Positions 44,821-53,678 are shown, counted from the stretch's first letter. The stretch: 64,000 nt of DNA from Bordetella parapertussis (GCA_945862495.1 CAMAYM010000002.1:1-64000), one strand, 5' to 3'. Notes: a model not told the origin generated them from the sequence alone. Numbers and translations: made by a program.

Positions 44821-44924
44821 GATCACGTCCACCTTTAAAAAGGGATTGGAGACCCATTCTATCCCCTGATTGCCGTATATCATTACTCAAATGAATTAAA
44901 AATATCAATTCCTGAGACGACACC

Positions 44925-45497
44925 ATGAAAAATGAAAGACTGTTGACTTTTGTAAAAGGTATGAGTCACCTGCTAGAGGGCCAGCCTCATGAGCCACTGA
45001 TTTTGGAGCAGGGTGGTGCCTTGTTGGCGGAGCTCGTCAAACATGATGACTGGTTGCCAGAAATCTTTGCTCGGCCGCATCCGCAGTACTACCAACAATA
45101 TCTCTTGTTTGCCGATCCGTTGGAACGCTTTTCAATGGTGAGTTTTGTTTGGGGTCCCGGTCAAAAAACGCCTGTCCACGATCATATGACCTGGGGGTTG
45201 ATTGGCATGCTGCGCGGACAAGAAATCGATACGCACTATTTCAAAGAAGCCGACGGTCACTATCGGCGTGGTGAAAGTTCGCTTTTGTTACCTGGACAAG
45301 TGGGTTCGGTCTCACCCGCGACCCACGATGTCCATGAGGTCGCCAACTATTACGCAGATCGCACCTCGATCAGTATTCATGTGTATGGCGGAAATATCGG
45401 TCGTATCCATCGTCATGTGTTCGATGCGGTGTCCGGTCAGAAAAAACCCTTTGTCTCGGGTTATAGCAACGATGTCGTCCCCAACCTTTGGAATTAA
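44925..45497 (+). CDS. Thiol dioxygenase, cysteine/3-mercaptopropionate dioxygenase family
   Basis: 190 residues, single cupin with Fe(II). The enzyme oxidises a thiol to a sulfinate using O2. Iron ligands are His85 and His87 in PVHDHMTWG and His137 in HDVHEVANY; His152 and Tyr154 in IHVYGG form the usual Ser-His-Tyr-type triad. Gly occupies the position of the cross-link Cys of mammalian CDO, as in bacterial forms. Cysteine and 3-mercaptopropionate cannot be told apart from sequence alone. The next gene, five bases on, is a four-rhodanese protein, so the two form a sulfur-handling unit. Confidence 0.88.
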   Translation: MKNERLLTFVKGMSHLLEGQPHEPLILEQGGALLAELVKHDDWLPEIFARPHPQYYQQYLLFADPLERFSMVSFVWGPGQKTPVHDHMTWGLIGMLRGQEIDTHYFKEADGHYRRGESSLLLPGQVGSVSPATHDVHEVANYYADRTSISIHVYGGNIGRIHRHVFDAVSGQKKPFVSGYSNDVVPNLWN

Positions 45498-45502
45498 GTC
45501 AG

Positions 45503-47155
45503 ATGCAAAGCACAAGCCCCGTTCCTTCTCCTGTCGATATCCAGTCTTGTGATTATCAGGCGGTACGCCAGGCATTATTGGACAAGCTTGAGGTTGCTTT
45601 TTTGGACGTGCGCGAAGAAGATCCGCACGCACAATCCCACCCCTTGTTTGCCGCGAATTTCCCGCTGTCGCGCGTCGAGCTTGATGCCTACAGTAAGTTA
45701 CCGCGACGCGATGTATGGATCGTGACCTTGGATGAAGGGGGTGTTGCGCTCGAAGCGTCAGATGCGATGCAGGCCGCGCGACGCTTGGCGAGCCTTGGTT
45801 TTACGAATGTCAGTGTCTTTAAAGGCGGTGTGCGGGCATGGTCAGCGGCAGGCGGCGAGTTGTTTAAAGACGTCAACGTTCCAAGCAAGTCTTTTGGTGA
45901 GTTGGTCGAAGCACGCAAGCACACACCCTCCTTGTCCGCGCAGGAGGTCAAGGCATTGATTGACGAGCAGGCCGATGTCGTGATTGTCGATGCCCGTCGG
46001 TTTGATGAGTACAACACCATGAGTATCCCGACTGCCATCAGTTGTCCAGGAGCCGAGCTTGTGTTGCGCATCGCCGAGTTGGCGCCTTGTCCGGAGACGC
46101 GGGTAATCGTCAATTGTGCGGGTCGTACGCGCAGCATTATCGGCACCCAGTCTTTGCTTAACGCGGGTATTCCCAATAAAGTCTCTGCCTTACGCAACGG
46201 TACGATCGGTTGGACGCTTGCTGAGCAGGTGTTGGACAAAGGGCAAACCAGAAAGTTTTCTGAGGTCTCCGCTTCTACCACGCAAAGTGCTGCGACGCGT
46301 GCGCGCAGCGTGGCGGACCGAGCAGGTGTCAAGCGTGCCACTTTGACAGACGTTCAAACATGGCGAACGCAGTCGGCACGTACGACGTATTTTTTTGACA
46401 CACGCAACCCTGAGGAGTTTGTGGCGGGTCATCTGCCAGATTTTCGCTCGACACCTGGTGGTCAACTTGTTCAAGAAACTGAGATGGTGGCGCCTGTGCG
46501 AGGCGCGCGAGTAGTGTTGGCCGACATCGATGGCGTGCGTGCCAATATGACTGCGTCATGGCTCGCACAAATGGCGTGGGAGGTCTATGTGTTGGATGGC
46601 GCAGGATTAAAAGATTTCAATATCTCTGGCGCTTGGCAGGGGGCGCTACCGCCCGTGCCTCAAACACCCTTGATCACATCTTTAACGCTTGCGGCGTGGT
46701 TACGTGAGTCTGCGCCGGGTAAAGAAACGTGCGTGATCGATTTCGCGCGTCATGCCCAATATGTGCAGGGCCACATTCCATCTGCGCGCTACGTCTTGCG
46801 CTCACAACTCACACAAGCCCTTGCGCAGTGTCCCATTGCCGCGCGATATGTGCTGACCTGTCCCGATGGTGTGATGGCACGCTTTGCCTTTAATGAGTGT
46901 GTTCAAGTATTCAGTGACCTTGGAAATACAGCGTCTGTGTCTGTATTAGAGGGAGGTACTCAGGCTTGGCGTGACGCAGGGTTGGACGTAGAAAAAGGCC
47001 CCACACATTTGGTTTCACCCACGATTGATCGCTATAAGAGACCTTACGAGGGCACAAATAATGCCCGTGAAGCGATGCAGGGCTATCTCGACTGGGAGTT
47101 CGGTTTAGTCGAACAGCTCGGCCGAGATGGCACGCATCACTTCTGGGTTTTGTAG
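45503..47155 (+). CDS. Four-domain rhodanese-like sulfurtransferase
   Basis: 550 residues with four rhodanese-homology domains in tandem: about 12-125, 140-245, 275-380 and 390-500. Domain 2 has an active-site Cys205 in VNCAGRTRS and domain 4 has Cys453 in LTCPDGVMARF. Domain 1 reads VTLDEGG and domain 3 VLADIDG at the same site, so they are non-catalytic. A C-terminal tail of about 50 residues follows (YLDWEFGLVEQLGRDG). No signal peptide. Family knowledge: rhodaneses carry persulfide sulfur. The preceding thiol dioxygenase gene stops five bases upstream, so the pair probably moves sulfur from an organic thiol. Start at 45503 rather than TTG at 45488. Confidence 0.9.
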   Translation: MQSTSPVPSPVDIQSCDYQAVRQALLDKLEVAFLDVREEDPHAQSHPLFAANFPLSRVELDAYSKLPRRDVWIVTLDEGGVALEASDAMQAARRLASLGFTNVSVFKGGVRAWSAAGGELFKDVNVPSKSFGELVEARKHTPSLSAQEVKALIDEQADVVIVDARRFDEYNTMSIPTAISCPGAELVLRIAELAPCPETRVIVNCAGRTRSIIGTQSLLNAGIPNKVSALRNGTIGWTLAEQVLDKGQTRKFSEVSASTTQSAATRARSVADRAGVKRATLTDVQTWRTQSARTTYFFDTRNPEEFVAGHLPDFRSTPGGQLVQETEMVAPVRGARVVLADIDGVRANMTASWLAQMAWEVYVLDGAGLKDFNISGAWQGALPPVPQTPLITSLTLAAWLRESAPGKETCVIDFARHAQYVQGHIPSARYVLRSQLTQALAQCPIAARYVLTCPDGVMARFAFNECVQVFSDLGNTASVSVLEGGTQAWRDAGLDVEKGPTHLVSPTIDRYKRPYEGTNNAREAMQGYLDWEFGLVEQLGRDGTHHFWVL

Positions 47156-47178
47156 ACAATCGGACATTTGCGCATCGA

Positions 47179-47736
47179 TCAGCAAAGTGCCCTCAGCTTT
47201 TCTAAAAATAACACTTCGCCGTGATTGATTTTTTCATGCCAGTCTTGGCCAGAGGCATCATTGGTAAAGTCTGTCACATACTTATAGGAAAGCCAAGGGA
47301 GCCCGTGGGCATGCGCGACGGCGGCAATTGCGTAAAGCTCCATGTCGACGACATCAATGCCTTGCGTTTCGAGCCAAGGGTCTTTGGCAGTCACAAAGCT
47401 ATCGCCCGTGCCACAGGTGTGCGTCCCTCTTTCAGAGAAATACTCATGAGGACGTTCGCAAAAGGGCACACGTCCTCTGGGAGCAAGGGGTTCGGCAATC
47501 ATGTCGCGCTGCACTACGCGTGAAATTTCAAGAAGACCTGATACATGTGGACTGACTGCGCCGACCGTCCCGAAGTTGACGATCAGTGCAGGCTGCGCTT
47601 GCGCGATGGCTTTGAGCGTCGTGAGGGTGGCATTGATTTTGCCAATGCCTGTGTAAAAAACCTGAATGCCCGCAGGCAAACTCTGAGGATCCAGTTCCGG
47701 ACGTAATGCGGTGAGGACGATCAGCTTGGTGGTCAT
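47179..47736 (-). CDS. Nucleoside phosphorylase/5'-methylthioadenosine nucleosidase-like protein
   Basis: 185 residues, somewhat short. PNP-type fold: LIVLTALRPELD, FYTGIGKINATLTTLKAIA, VNFGTVGAVSPHV, DVVDMELYAIAAVAHAHGL (the Met-Glu that contacts ribose) and YVTDFTNDASGQDWH with the catalytic Asp are visible. The enzyme probably cleaves MTA, S-adenosylhomocysteine or a related nucleoside. The ATG at 47736 is used; the upstream TTG is less likely. It lies 12 bases after the PaaI-like thioesterase gene on the same strand and converges on the rhodanese gene. Confidence 0.82.
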   Translation of the reverse strand: MTTKLIVLTALRPELDPQSLPAGIQVFYTGIGKINATLTTLKAIAQAQPALIVNFGTVGAVSPHVSGLLEISRVVQRDMIAEPLAPRGRVPFCERPHEYFSERGTHTCGTGDSFVTAKDPWLETQGIDVVDMELYAIAAVAHAHGLPWLSYKYVTDFTNDASGQDWHEKINHGEVLFLEKLRALC

Positions 47737-47748
47737 TGTGTGCAATAT

Positions 47749-48189
47749 TTAGTCTTTTTTGGGCCAAAGCACCATTTGTGTGCATCGGAAGATCGCGATT
47801 TTTTTATCTGTTGCGGCATCTGTTACAAGGGCATCCCAGACCTGTGTATTGCCGCCCAAGTGCTGTGCTGTTGCAGTGCAGCGAATGATCGCGCCTTCGC
47901 CGCGCACCGTGCCCAAGTGGTTGCTCTTGAGCTCAATGGTCGTAAAGGACAGTGCACCCTCGGGCAGATGTGCAATCGTTGCATAGCCACAAGTGGTATC
48001 GGCAAGCGCGATGACGCTTGCGGCATGTAAGTATGTGTTGGGTGCAAAGTGTACTTTGCGCAGCGTCATCTGACTCTGGAGCGTGCCTTCTGAGAGCGCC
48101 AGCATTTCGACTCCCATAAGGCCAGGCAGGTTTTCCCCGCTGCGAAGGTTGAGCTCGTTGACAGTGACTGTGGGGCGAAGCTTGGGCAT
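47749..48189 (-). CDS. PaaI-family hotdog thioesterase
   Basis: 146 residues, single hotdog domain. The family hydrolyses acyl- or phenylacetyl-CoA esters. LPGLMGVEMLALSEGTLQSQ, APNTYLHAASVIALADTTCG (with the catalytic acidic residue) and SFTTIELKSNHLGTVRGEG are the normal strands and helix. The substrate is not known. It precedes the nucleosidase gene on the minus strand, with 12 bases between; the serine hydrolase gene is divergent, with 82 bases between the starts. Confidence 0.83.
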   Translation of the reverse strand: MPKLRPTVTVNELNLRSGENLPGLMGVEMLALSEGTLQSQMTLRKVHFAPNTYLHAASVIALADTTCGYATIAHLPEGALSFTTIELKSNHLGTVRGEGAIIRCTATAQHLGGNTQVWDALVTDAATDKKIAIFRCTQMVLWPKKD

Positions 48190-48271
48190 ACAACAGATTC
48201 CTACAGGAGAATGGATTGAATTAACGTAAGATTATGCCGTAACTGAACCCGACTGACTTAAGTGGACCGCT

Positions 48272-49489
48272 ATGACATCGACTCCTTTAACTTCCGCGCG
48301 CACTGGCCCTGAGTACGAGGCACACGTCCGCCAAGGCTTTTCCCAATCCAGACTGGATCGTCTGGGATCTGCGATCGAGGAGCAAATCGCTTCTGGCATT
48401 TTCCCTGGCGCAGTCACAATGGTCATGCGCAACGATGAATGCGTGCATTTTGAGGCGTACGGACACCAGAACGCCGCAGGCACGATTCCCATGGCGACAG
48501 ATTCGATTTTTCGTTTGGCTTCCATGACCAAGCCGCTGGTGACGGTTGCGGCCATGATGTTGGTTGAGCGCGGGCGCTTTAATCTGTATGACCCGATTAC
48601 CAACTGGCTGCCTGAACTCAAAGACCTCAAGGTGGAGACGCCTGAGGGAGACGTGCCCCTGATCCGTCCCATCACTATTCAGGATTTGATGCGACACTCC
48701 GCAGGTTTTGTACATGGTGATCGTGCCAAGTCACCCCGCATTAGAAAGCTCTACGACGAACTGCAGATCGAAGCAAACAAAAAAGACATCCTGGGCGATC
48801 AGATGCTCAAAAATTTGGGCACGATTCCGCTTGCCAGCCAGCCAGGTGATCATTGGGAGTACTCCATTGCTGTCGACGTTTTAGGGTTGTTGCTTGAGCG
48901 CGTTGAAAATAAGACGCTTGAGGAAATTCTCAATGCATTGTTGGTTAAGCCTCTGGGCATGAAAGACACGACCTGGTGGGTGGAACCTGAGCGTTTAGGC
49001 AGGCTTGCGGAGGCTCCTGACTCGGATCCACTCAAAGCGACCATGCTCATCGCGTATCGCCAGACCACCAACCCCGTAGGACGCACCTATCTGCGCGGTG
49101 GTGCCGGTCTGCTCGGCACGGCTGCAGACTACATGCGGTTTTTGCAAATGATGTTGCGTGGTGGCGAGTTAGAGGGACGACGCTACTTGTCGCGCCGGAC
49201 GGTTGAGTTTATGTGCTCGGAGCACACCTTGGGTATGACAGGTTCGACCCATGCCAACACGGGGCCAGGCTACGGTTTTGGGCTCGGTTTTGCGGTCAGA
49301 CTCAATCAGGGTATGAGCTGGGTGCCAGGCTCTGTTGGTGAGTCGCTCTGGTCTGGTATCTGGGGCACGAGTTTCTGGCTGGATTTTAAAGAAAACCTCA
49401 CTGCCTTAATTTTGACGCAAGGGCCGACGCATAAAATTCAAAGTCGTATGCTTTACAAAACGCTCGTTTATTCGGCCTTGGTGAAGTGA
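48272..49489 (+). CDS. Serine hydrolase, class C beta-lactamase/esterase family
   Basis: 405 residues without signal peptide, so cytoplasmic and probably an esterase, not a periplasmic beta-lactamase. The nucleophile motif is FRLASMTKPLVTVAAMML, with Ser-Met-Thr-Lys. The second motif is YSIAVDVLGLLLERVE, where Tyr-Ser-Ile stands for the usual Tyr-x-Asn. GYGFGLGFAVRLNQG and WSGIWGTSFWLDFKENL are the C-terminal blocks, with Gly-Trp-Ser-like loops. Similar to EstB-type carboxylesterases. Its stop overlaps by four bases the GTG of an Ldh-family fragment. Confidence 0.88.
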   Translation: MTSTPLTSARTGPEYEAHVRQGFSQSRLDRLGSAIEEQIASGIFPGAVTMVMRNDECVHFEAYGHQNAAGTIPMATDSIFRLASMTKPLVTVAAMMLVERGRFNLYDPITNWLPELKDLKVETPEGDVPLIRPITIQDLMRHSAGFVHGDRAKSPRIRKLYDELQIEANKKDILGDQMLKNLGTIPLASQPGDHWEYSIAVDVLGLLLERVENKTLEEILNALLVKPLGMKDTTWWVEPERLGRLAEAPDSDPLKATMLIAYRQTTNPVGRTYLRGGAGLLGTAADYMRFLQMMLRGGELEGRRYLSRRTVEFMCSEHTLGMTGSTHANTGPGYGFGLGFAVRLNQGMSWVPGSVGESLWSGIWGTSFWLDFKENLTALILTQGPTHKIQSRMLYKTLVYSALVK

Positions 49490-49734
49490 CAAACATGATT
49501 ATGGTGGCGATGAATGTCGCAGCGTTTCAACCGTTGAGTGAGTTTGAACAGCGTATCGATGCCTATATCCGTTCGTTGAAAGATGTGCCTTTAGCCGAAG
49601 GTCACAAGCAGATCTACTATCCAGGCGAGATGGAAAAATTAGCCGATATTCAAAATCGAAAACAGGGCCTGTTACTGCCAGAAGATACGCTGTCAGATGT
49701 GCTGCGTGTGGCCAAACATGCGGGTGTGTTGTAA
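49486..49734 (+). pseudogene. C-terminal fragment of a malate/lactate dehydrogenase (Ldh_2) family enzyme
   Basis: 82 codons. The reading frame resembles the last 80 residues of the Ldh_2 family (normal length about 345): AAFQPLSEFEQRIDAYI, YYPGEMEKLADIQNR and LLLPEDTLSDVLRVAKHAGV. The N-terminal catalytic part is not found in the upstream DNA, which is occupied by an intact serine hydrolase gene. Either the N-terminal part was lost when the serine hydrolase was placed there, or the stub is expressed as a small protein. The GTG overlaps the stop of the hydrolase by four bases, so translation by coupling is possible. Confidence 0.72.
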
Positions 49735-49788
49735 GAAAAAAAATAGTTATAAAGTGATGGTTTAAAAATATACAAAGGGGTAGAGACG

Positions 49789-50157
49789 ATGGAATTCAGT
49801 ATTCAACACGCGAAGGACAAGCCTTTTTCGCACGATGGCTTACGTGAGTATTTTGACTATCGCGACCTCGGGATCTTTGATTCAACCAAGGGGGCTGCCG
49901 TGATGCATGTCATCCGCGCCACCAAGGGTTGTAACGCAGCGGGCGAGTGGCATCGCCACGAACTGAACTTCCAATTCGTGTACGTGCTTAAAGGCTGGGC
50001 AATTTTTGAATACGAAGGTCACGGCGAACACAAACTCGTCGAAGGGACCTGCGTACATCAACCCCCCAACATCCGTCATCGTGAAATTAGTCACTCGGAT
50101 GATTTTGAAGTGCTTGAGATCGTATTGCCAGGTCAGTTTAAAACGGTTGCAATGTGA
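49789..50157 (+). CDS. Single-domain cupin protein
   Basis: 122 residues. The core reads AGEWHRHELNFQFVYVLKGW with two His, then GTCVHQPPNIRHREISHSDD with further His, enough for one metal site. There is no signal peptide. Cupins of this size include small dioxygenases, isomerases and sensory proteins; a function cannot be assigned. The start follows AAAGGGG. Its stop overlaps the GTG of the Tat-exported hydrolase gene by four bases, so both are made together. Confidence 0.8.
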   Translation: MEFSIQHAKDKPFSHDGLREYFDYRDLGIFDSTKGAAVMHVIRATKGCNAAGEWHRHELNFQFVYVLKGWAIFEYEGHGEHKLVEGTCVHQPPNIRHREISHSDDFEVLEIVLPGQFKTVAM

Positions 50158-51197
50158 GTGTGACGCGACGACGTTGGTTGGGAATGCTCGGCGGTGTCGG
50201 ACTGACAGGCGCGAGTATGTTTGGCTTTCCCGACCTCGGTATTGCTCAAGCTAGCAAAGACTTAAAGGGCTCAGAGTCCTCATCTGATCCCGCGATAGAA
50301 ACCATTAAAAATCCTACAACTGGCCGTTTGATCAAGTTACGTGCACGTCTGCCTAAAGAGCATGTCCCGACAGGATTGATTCTGTATTCGCCAGGTTTAG
50401 GCAGTGGCGTCTCGAATGGCCAAGCTTGGTGCGAGACGTGGCGCCAAGCCGGCTATCTTGTGGTGACGCTTGCGCACCCTGTGACCGATGATTCCCTTTG
50501 GCGAACCAGTGACAAGCAGAGTTTCAAAGCCAACATGCAACTGGCGCTCGCCGGACCGCAATATGGTTTACGGGTGTCCGACTGTAGTTTCGCGTTAGAC
50601 CATTGCTTACAGTCTGCAAAGCTTGCACCCTACATTGATCCTGCAAGGATAGGCTTGGCCGGGCATTCTTATGGCGCACTCACAGCCCAAACGATTGCCG
50701 GTCAGCCGCTCGGTGCCAACACCATGCGGGACGCACGCATCAAGGCCGTGATTGCATTTTCGCCCGGTGCCACCTCGCCCGAGCGTGCAAAGTCCATGTC
50801 CAAAGTAGAGATCCCTTTCTTTTGCATCACAGGTGATCACGATCAGTTCGTGACGTTTAAAAAGGATGCTGATGCCATACGACTTGGTGTGAGTTTGGCC
50901 AATCGAGAATCGGTGTTCGCCAATCTGCCTGCGGGGAAAAAGCTTCAACTCAAGCTACACGATGCGGACCATATGAGCTTTGCGGGCGAGAGGGTGGATC
51001 CCAAGCGCTTTAGTCGCGATATTAAGGTGACCGAGCAAGGCAATCGGATGTTGTGGGGACGTGTCAGTCAGATGACGACCGCGTTTTGGGAATATTATCT
51101 GGCTGCGGAGGGGCGTTCAGTGCCCGCGACAAAAAAGGCTTTTGAAGAGAGGCTATTAAAGCTTCAAGGTCCTGGTGACGAATTAAAGTTTGGATAA
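50154..51197 (+). CDS. Tat-exported alpha/beta hydrolase
   Basis: 347 residues. The N-terminus has a twin-arginine motif, VTRRRWLGMLGG, followed by a mild hydrophobic stretch and an Ala-Gln-Ala cleavage site. The hydrolase core has the nucleophile Ser in GLAGHSYGALTAQTIAG. FCITGDHDQFV contains the acid, and DADHMSFAG the His. The family resembles platelet-activating-factor acetylhydrolases and dienelactone hydrolases; the substrate is unknown. The start GTG overlaps the cupin stop, so the two are coupled. The next gene is 63 bases downstream. Confidence 0.82.
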   Translation: MSVTRRRWLGMLGGVGLTGASMFGFPDLGIAQASKDLKGSESSSDPAIETIKNPTTGRLIKLRARLPKEHVPTGLILYSPGLGSGVSNGQAWCETWRQAGYLVVTLAHPVTDDSLWRTSDKQSFKANMQLALAGPQYGLRVSDCSFALDHCLQSAKLAPYIDPARIGLAGHSYGALTAQTIAGQPLGANTMRDARIKAVIAFSPGATSPERAKSMSKVEIPFFCITGDHDQFVTFKKDADAIRLGVSLANRESVFANLPAGKKLQLKLHDADHMSFAGERVDPKRFSRDIKVTEQGNRMLWGRVSQMTTAFWEYYLAAEGRSVPATKKAFEERLLKLQGPGDELKFG

Positions 51198-51260
51198 AAG
51201 ATACCTGAATTGTTTTATGCTTGTTCGTTAAAAAATTATTATTACTTTTAGAGATTTGTC

Positions 51261-52322
51261 ATGAAAATTATTGTGCTGCCAGGTGATGGCATTGGTGTGG
51301 AAACAGTTTCAGTTGCGGTCGACGCACTTGAGTTTATTTCTAAAAAATTCAAACTGGATTTGTCGCTCAAACACGATATCGCTGGTCACGAGAGTCTGAT
51401 CAAGCACGGCACCACGATTCATCCCGGCCTATTGGAGTCTGTCAAAAATGCAGATGGTCTGATTTTGGGCCCGATGGCAACCTACGATTTTAAAGATGAA
51501 TCTAAGGGTGAGATCAATCCATCAAAGTTTTTCCGCAAGAGCCTCGATCTTTACGCAAATATTCGTCCCGCCAAGACGTTCCCGGGTTGTGGCACCGCTC
51601 ACAAGCCGCTAGATCTCGTCGTTGTGCGTGAGAACACCGAAGGCTTTTATGCCGACCGCAACATCGAGTCAGGCGGCAGCGAAATGTTAATTACGCCAGA
51701 CGTCGTCGTCTCCTTACGTCGTATCACTCGCCTTTGTTGCGAGCGTATCGCACGTTCGGCGTTCGAGCTCGCCATGACCCGCAGAAAGCATGTCACCGTG
51801 GTGCATAAAGCCAACGTGTTGCGACTCGGTGATGGCATGTTCATCGACTCTTGCCGCTTGATTGGCCAAGAGTTCCCCGAAGTACAAATCGAGGAAATCA
51901 TTGTTGATGCCATGATGGCGCACGTTGTCCGTACACCGGAGCGCTACGACGTACTGGTCACCACCAACATGTTTGGCGATATTTTGTCCGACTTGACTGC
52001 AGAGTTGTCTGGCAGTTTAGGGATGGCAGGCTCAATCAATGCCGGTGATCACTACGCCATGGCGCAGGCGGCGCATGGCTCCGCACCGGATATCGCTGGC
52101 AAAAATCTCGCGAATCCTTTCTCGCAGGTGTGGTCTGTGGCGATGCTGTTGAACTGGTATGGTCAGCGTAAAAACAAGCCACAGTTTGTGACTGCTGCAC
52201 AAGTGATGGAAACGGCCATGGCGGATGCGATTGCAGCTGGTGAGTCGACCTCAGACATTGGTGGCAAGCTCGGTACCAAAGAAACTGGACAAGCGCTTCT
52301 AGAGCGCTTGTCCAAGGCCTGA
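51261..52322 (+). CDS. Isocitrate/isopropylmalate dehydrogenase family protein
   Basis: 353 residues, NAD-dependent beta-decarboxylating dehydrogenase. IIVLPGDGIGVETVSVAVDA opens the chain. Substrate-binding blocks are DLYANIRPAKTFPG and VVRENTEGFYADRNIESGG. TVVHKANVLRLGDGMFID has the catalytic Lys, and DVLVTTNMFGDILSDLTAEL the metal-binding Asp residues. AAHGSAPDIAGKNLANP is the NAD loop. It is not a standard leuB or icd gene by context, since no leucine genes are near; tartrate or homoisocitrate-type acids are possible. A perfect 11-bp hairpin lies in the last codons. Confidence 0.9.
   Translation: MKIIVLPGDGIGVETVSVAVDALEFISKKFKLDLSLKHDIAGHESLIKHGTTIHPGLLESVKNADGLILGPMATYDFKDESKGEINPSKFFRKSLDLYANIRPAKTFPGCGTAHKPLDLVVVRENTEGFYADRNIESGGSEMLITPDVVVSLRRITRLCCERIARSAFELAMTRRKHVTVVHKANVLRLGDGMFIDSCRLIGQEFPEVQIEEIIVDAMMAHVVRTPERYDVLVTTNMFGDILSDLTAELSGSLGMAGSINAGDHYAMAQAAHGSAPDIAGKNLANPFSQVWSVAMLLNWYGQRKNKPQFVTAAQVMETAMADAIAAGESTSDIGGKLGTKETGQALLERLSKA
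52288..52314 (-). terminator. Perfect 11-bp hairpin inside the end of the dehydrogenase gene, possible terminator for the minus strand
   Basis: GGACAAGCGCT-TCTAG-AGCGCTTGTCC. On the minus strand it is followed by AGTTTCTTT, so it might end the transcript of the CMD gene that converges on this gene. On the plus strand there is no T run. Confidence 0.45.
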
Positions 52323-52327
52323 GGGAC

Positions 52328-52747
52328 TTAACCTGCTTTGTTGAGCGCCTCGATTTTTTTGAGCGCGCCAGCAATCGCGTCGCCCGACAAGTTGATGGCA
52401 GGAATACCTCGAAAGACAAACGCAATGCCTGCAACCGCTTGCAGCTCTTGCACTGAGGCACCTGCGCGCAGTGCAGCGACAGCGTGGTTTTCTGCCGCTT
52501 GCGAAAGGTTCATTAACAACATGCCAAACGCCATCAACTGACTAGTCTTTAAATCCAGCGCTTCAGGCTCAAGCAGTTGAGCACGGAGACGCTCAATACC
52601 CTCGGTCATCTCAGCAGCGGTATTGACACCAAGTGTGATTCTTGAGTGGATCCGGTCCGGTACAAAGCCCAGAATATGTTTGTAGTTTTCTTCGAGCGCA
52701 TCAATCTTGCTTTGATTACTGCTCTGTTGATTGTTGTCGTTGCTCAT
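52328..52747 (-). CDS. Carboxymuconolactone decarboxylase family protein
   Basis: 139 residues. Residues 40-130 show the CMD/AhpD-like helical fold: ALDLKTSQLMAFGMLLMNLS and ENHAVAALRAGASVQELQAV, with Glu in place of the first Cys and His present; the Cys-x-x-Cys of AhpD is not there, so it is closer to gamma-carboxymuconolactone decarboxylases or uncharacterised relatives. A polar, Asn/Gln-rich N-terminal tail precedes it. The start at 52747 is used; an upstream ATG would overlap the next gene. It is the last gene of a minus-strand operon with an amidohydrolase and a Bug receptor. Confidence 0.78.
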   Translation of the reverse strand: MSNDNNQQSSNQSKIDALEENYKHILGFVPDRIHSRITLGVNTAAEMTEGIERLRAQLLEPEALDLKTSQLMAFGMLLMNLSQAAENHAVAALRAGASVQELQAVAGIAFVFRGIPAINLSGDAIAGALKKIEALNKAG

Positions 52748-52772
52748 AGGCGTTCGTCTAGGTGAGTCTGAA

Positions 52773-53678
52773 TCAGCGTTGATATGGTTTGAAGCCGTAG
52801 AGGCGTTCAGCATTCGTGACAAACAGTTTTTGACGTGCGGCGTCGTTAGGAATCCATGTTTCCAACAAATCGATTAAGTCGATGTCATCAGGCATTCGGG
52901 TATGGATACCTGGGTGAGGCCAGTTCGTTCCCCAGACACAACGATCGACGTGGTGTGCGAGCAAGGTTTCCGCAAAAGGTTTGATGTCAGGGTATAGCGG
53001 CATACCGATCGCGGGTGCGGGAACCTCAGACATCCGGTACAAGCTAGAGATCTTGACCCAGGTGTCAGGCTTTTGATCCAGCAGGCGGCGCAAGGCTAAA
53101 AATTCTTCAGAATCAATACCGTGGCTGCCGCGTACTCGCCCCAGGTGATCAAATACCAAACCGACTGGACACGCCATCAGACGCTTTTCTAAGCCTGTCC
53201 AATCTGTACCATTCAGAATATTGATTTCGATATGCCAGCCAAAATCAGCGATCAGGTCTGCAATCGCTTCGAGGTCGCGTGTCGTGGCACCGTTAGGATA
53301 TTGGTCCATCAGGCGGGCAGCCCGAAAGCCTGCATCGTGTAAGCGCTGAATATGCGCTTTGGGTGTACCAGGCGCAATCGCAGCAACACCGCGAAAGCGC
53401 TCTGGATCCGTCTTGATAAAGTCTTCGGTAATGCTGTTGTCAAAACTATAAATCGAACCGTGAACCTGCACGCCACGATGCACACCCATGATGCGATGCA
53501 TATTGAGCCAGGATTCCCGCGTGCAGACAGGTGGACTGTACTTGCGGGTGGGATCCATGGGATAGCGATCCACCTGATCAAAGATATGCGCGTGACAATC
53601 GATCGTGCCAGCAGGCAATTGTCGCTTGGGTGCGCGCAAATCTAGAATGGGAGGCAGCGGTGTGGCGTGTGCGTTCAT
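52773..53678 (-). CDS. Amidohydrolase, PDC lactonase (LigI)-like family
   Basis: 301 residues. TIDCHAHIFDQVDRYPM carries the His-x-His metal motif, followed by the typical aromatic and Pro region. VFDHLGRVRGSHG and WVKISSLYRMSEVP are family blocks, and VWGTNWPHPGIHTRMPDD holds the Asn/His loop. 2-Pyrone-4,6-dicarboxylate lactonase and 4-sulfomuconolactonase belong here. A role in opening a lactone of a dicarboxylic acid is likely but inferred. It lies between the Bug receptor (6 bases) and the CMD gene (25 bases) on the same strand. Confidence 0.86.
   Translation of the reverse strand: MNAHATPLPPILDLRAPKRQLPAGTIDCHAHIFDQVDRYPMDPTRKYSPPVCTRESWLNMHRIMGVHRGVQVHGSIYSFDNSITEDFIKTDPERFRGVAAIAPGTPKAHIQRLHDAGFRAARLMDQYPNGATTRDLEAIADLIADFGWHIEINILNGTDWTGLEKRLMACPVGLVFDHLGRVRGSHGIDSEEFLALRRLLDQKPDTWVKISSLYRMSEVPAPAIGMPLYPDIKPFAETLLAHHVDRCVWGTNWPHPGIHTRMPDDIDLIDLLETWIPNDAARQKLFVTNAERLYGFKPYQR

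Noticed and set aside
48272..49489. Class C beta-lactamase conferring resistance
   Set aside because: No signal peptide, and the Tyr-x-Asn motif is Tyr-Ser-Ile; an esterase is more likely.
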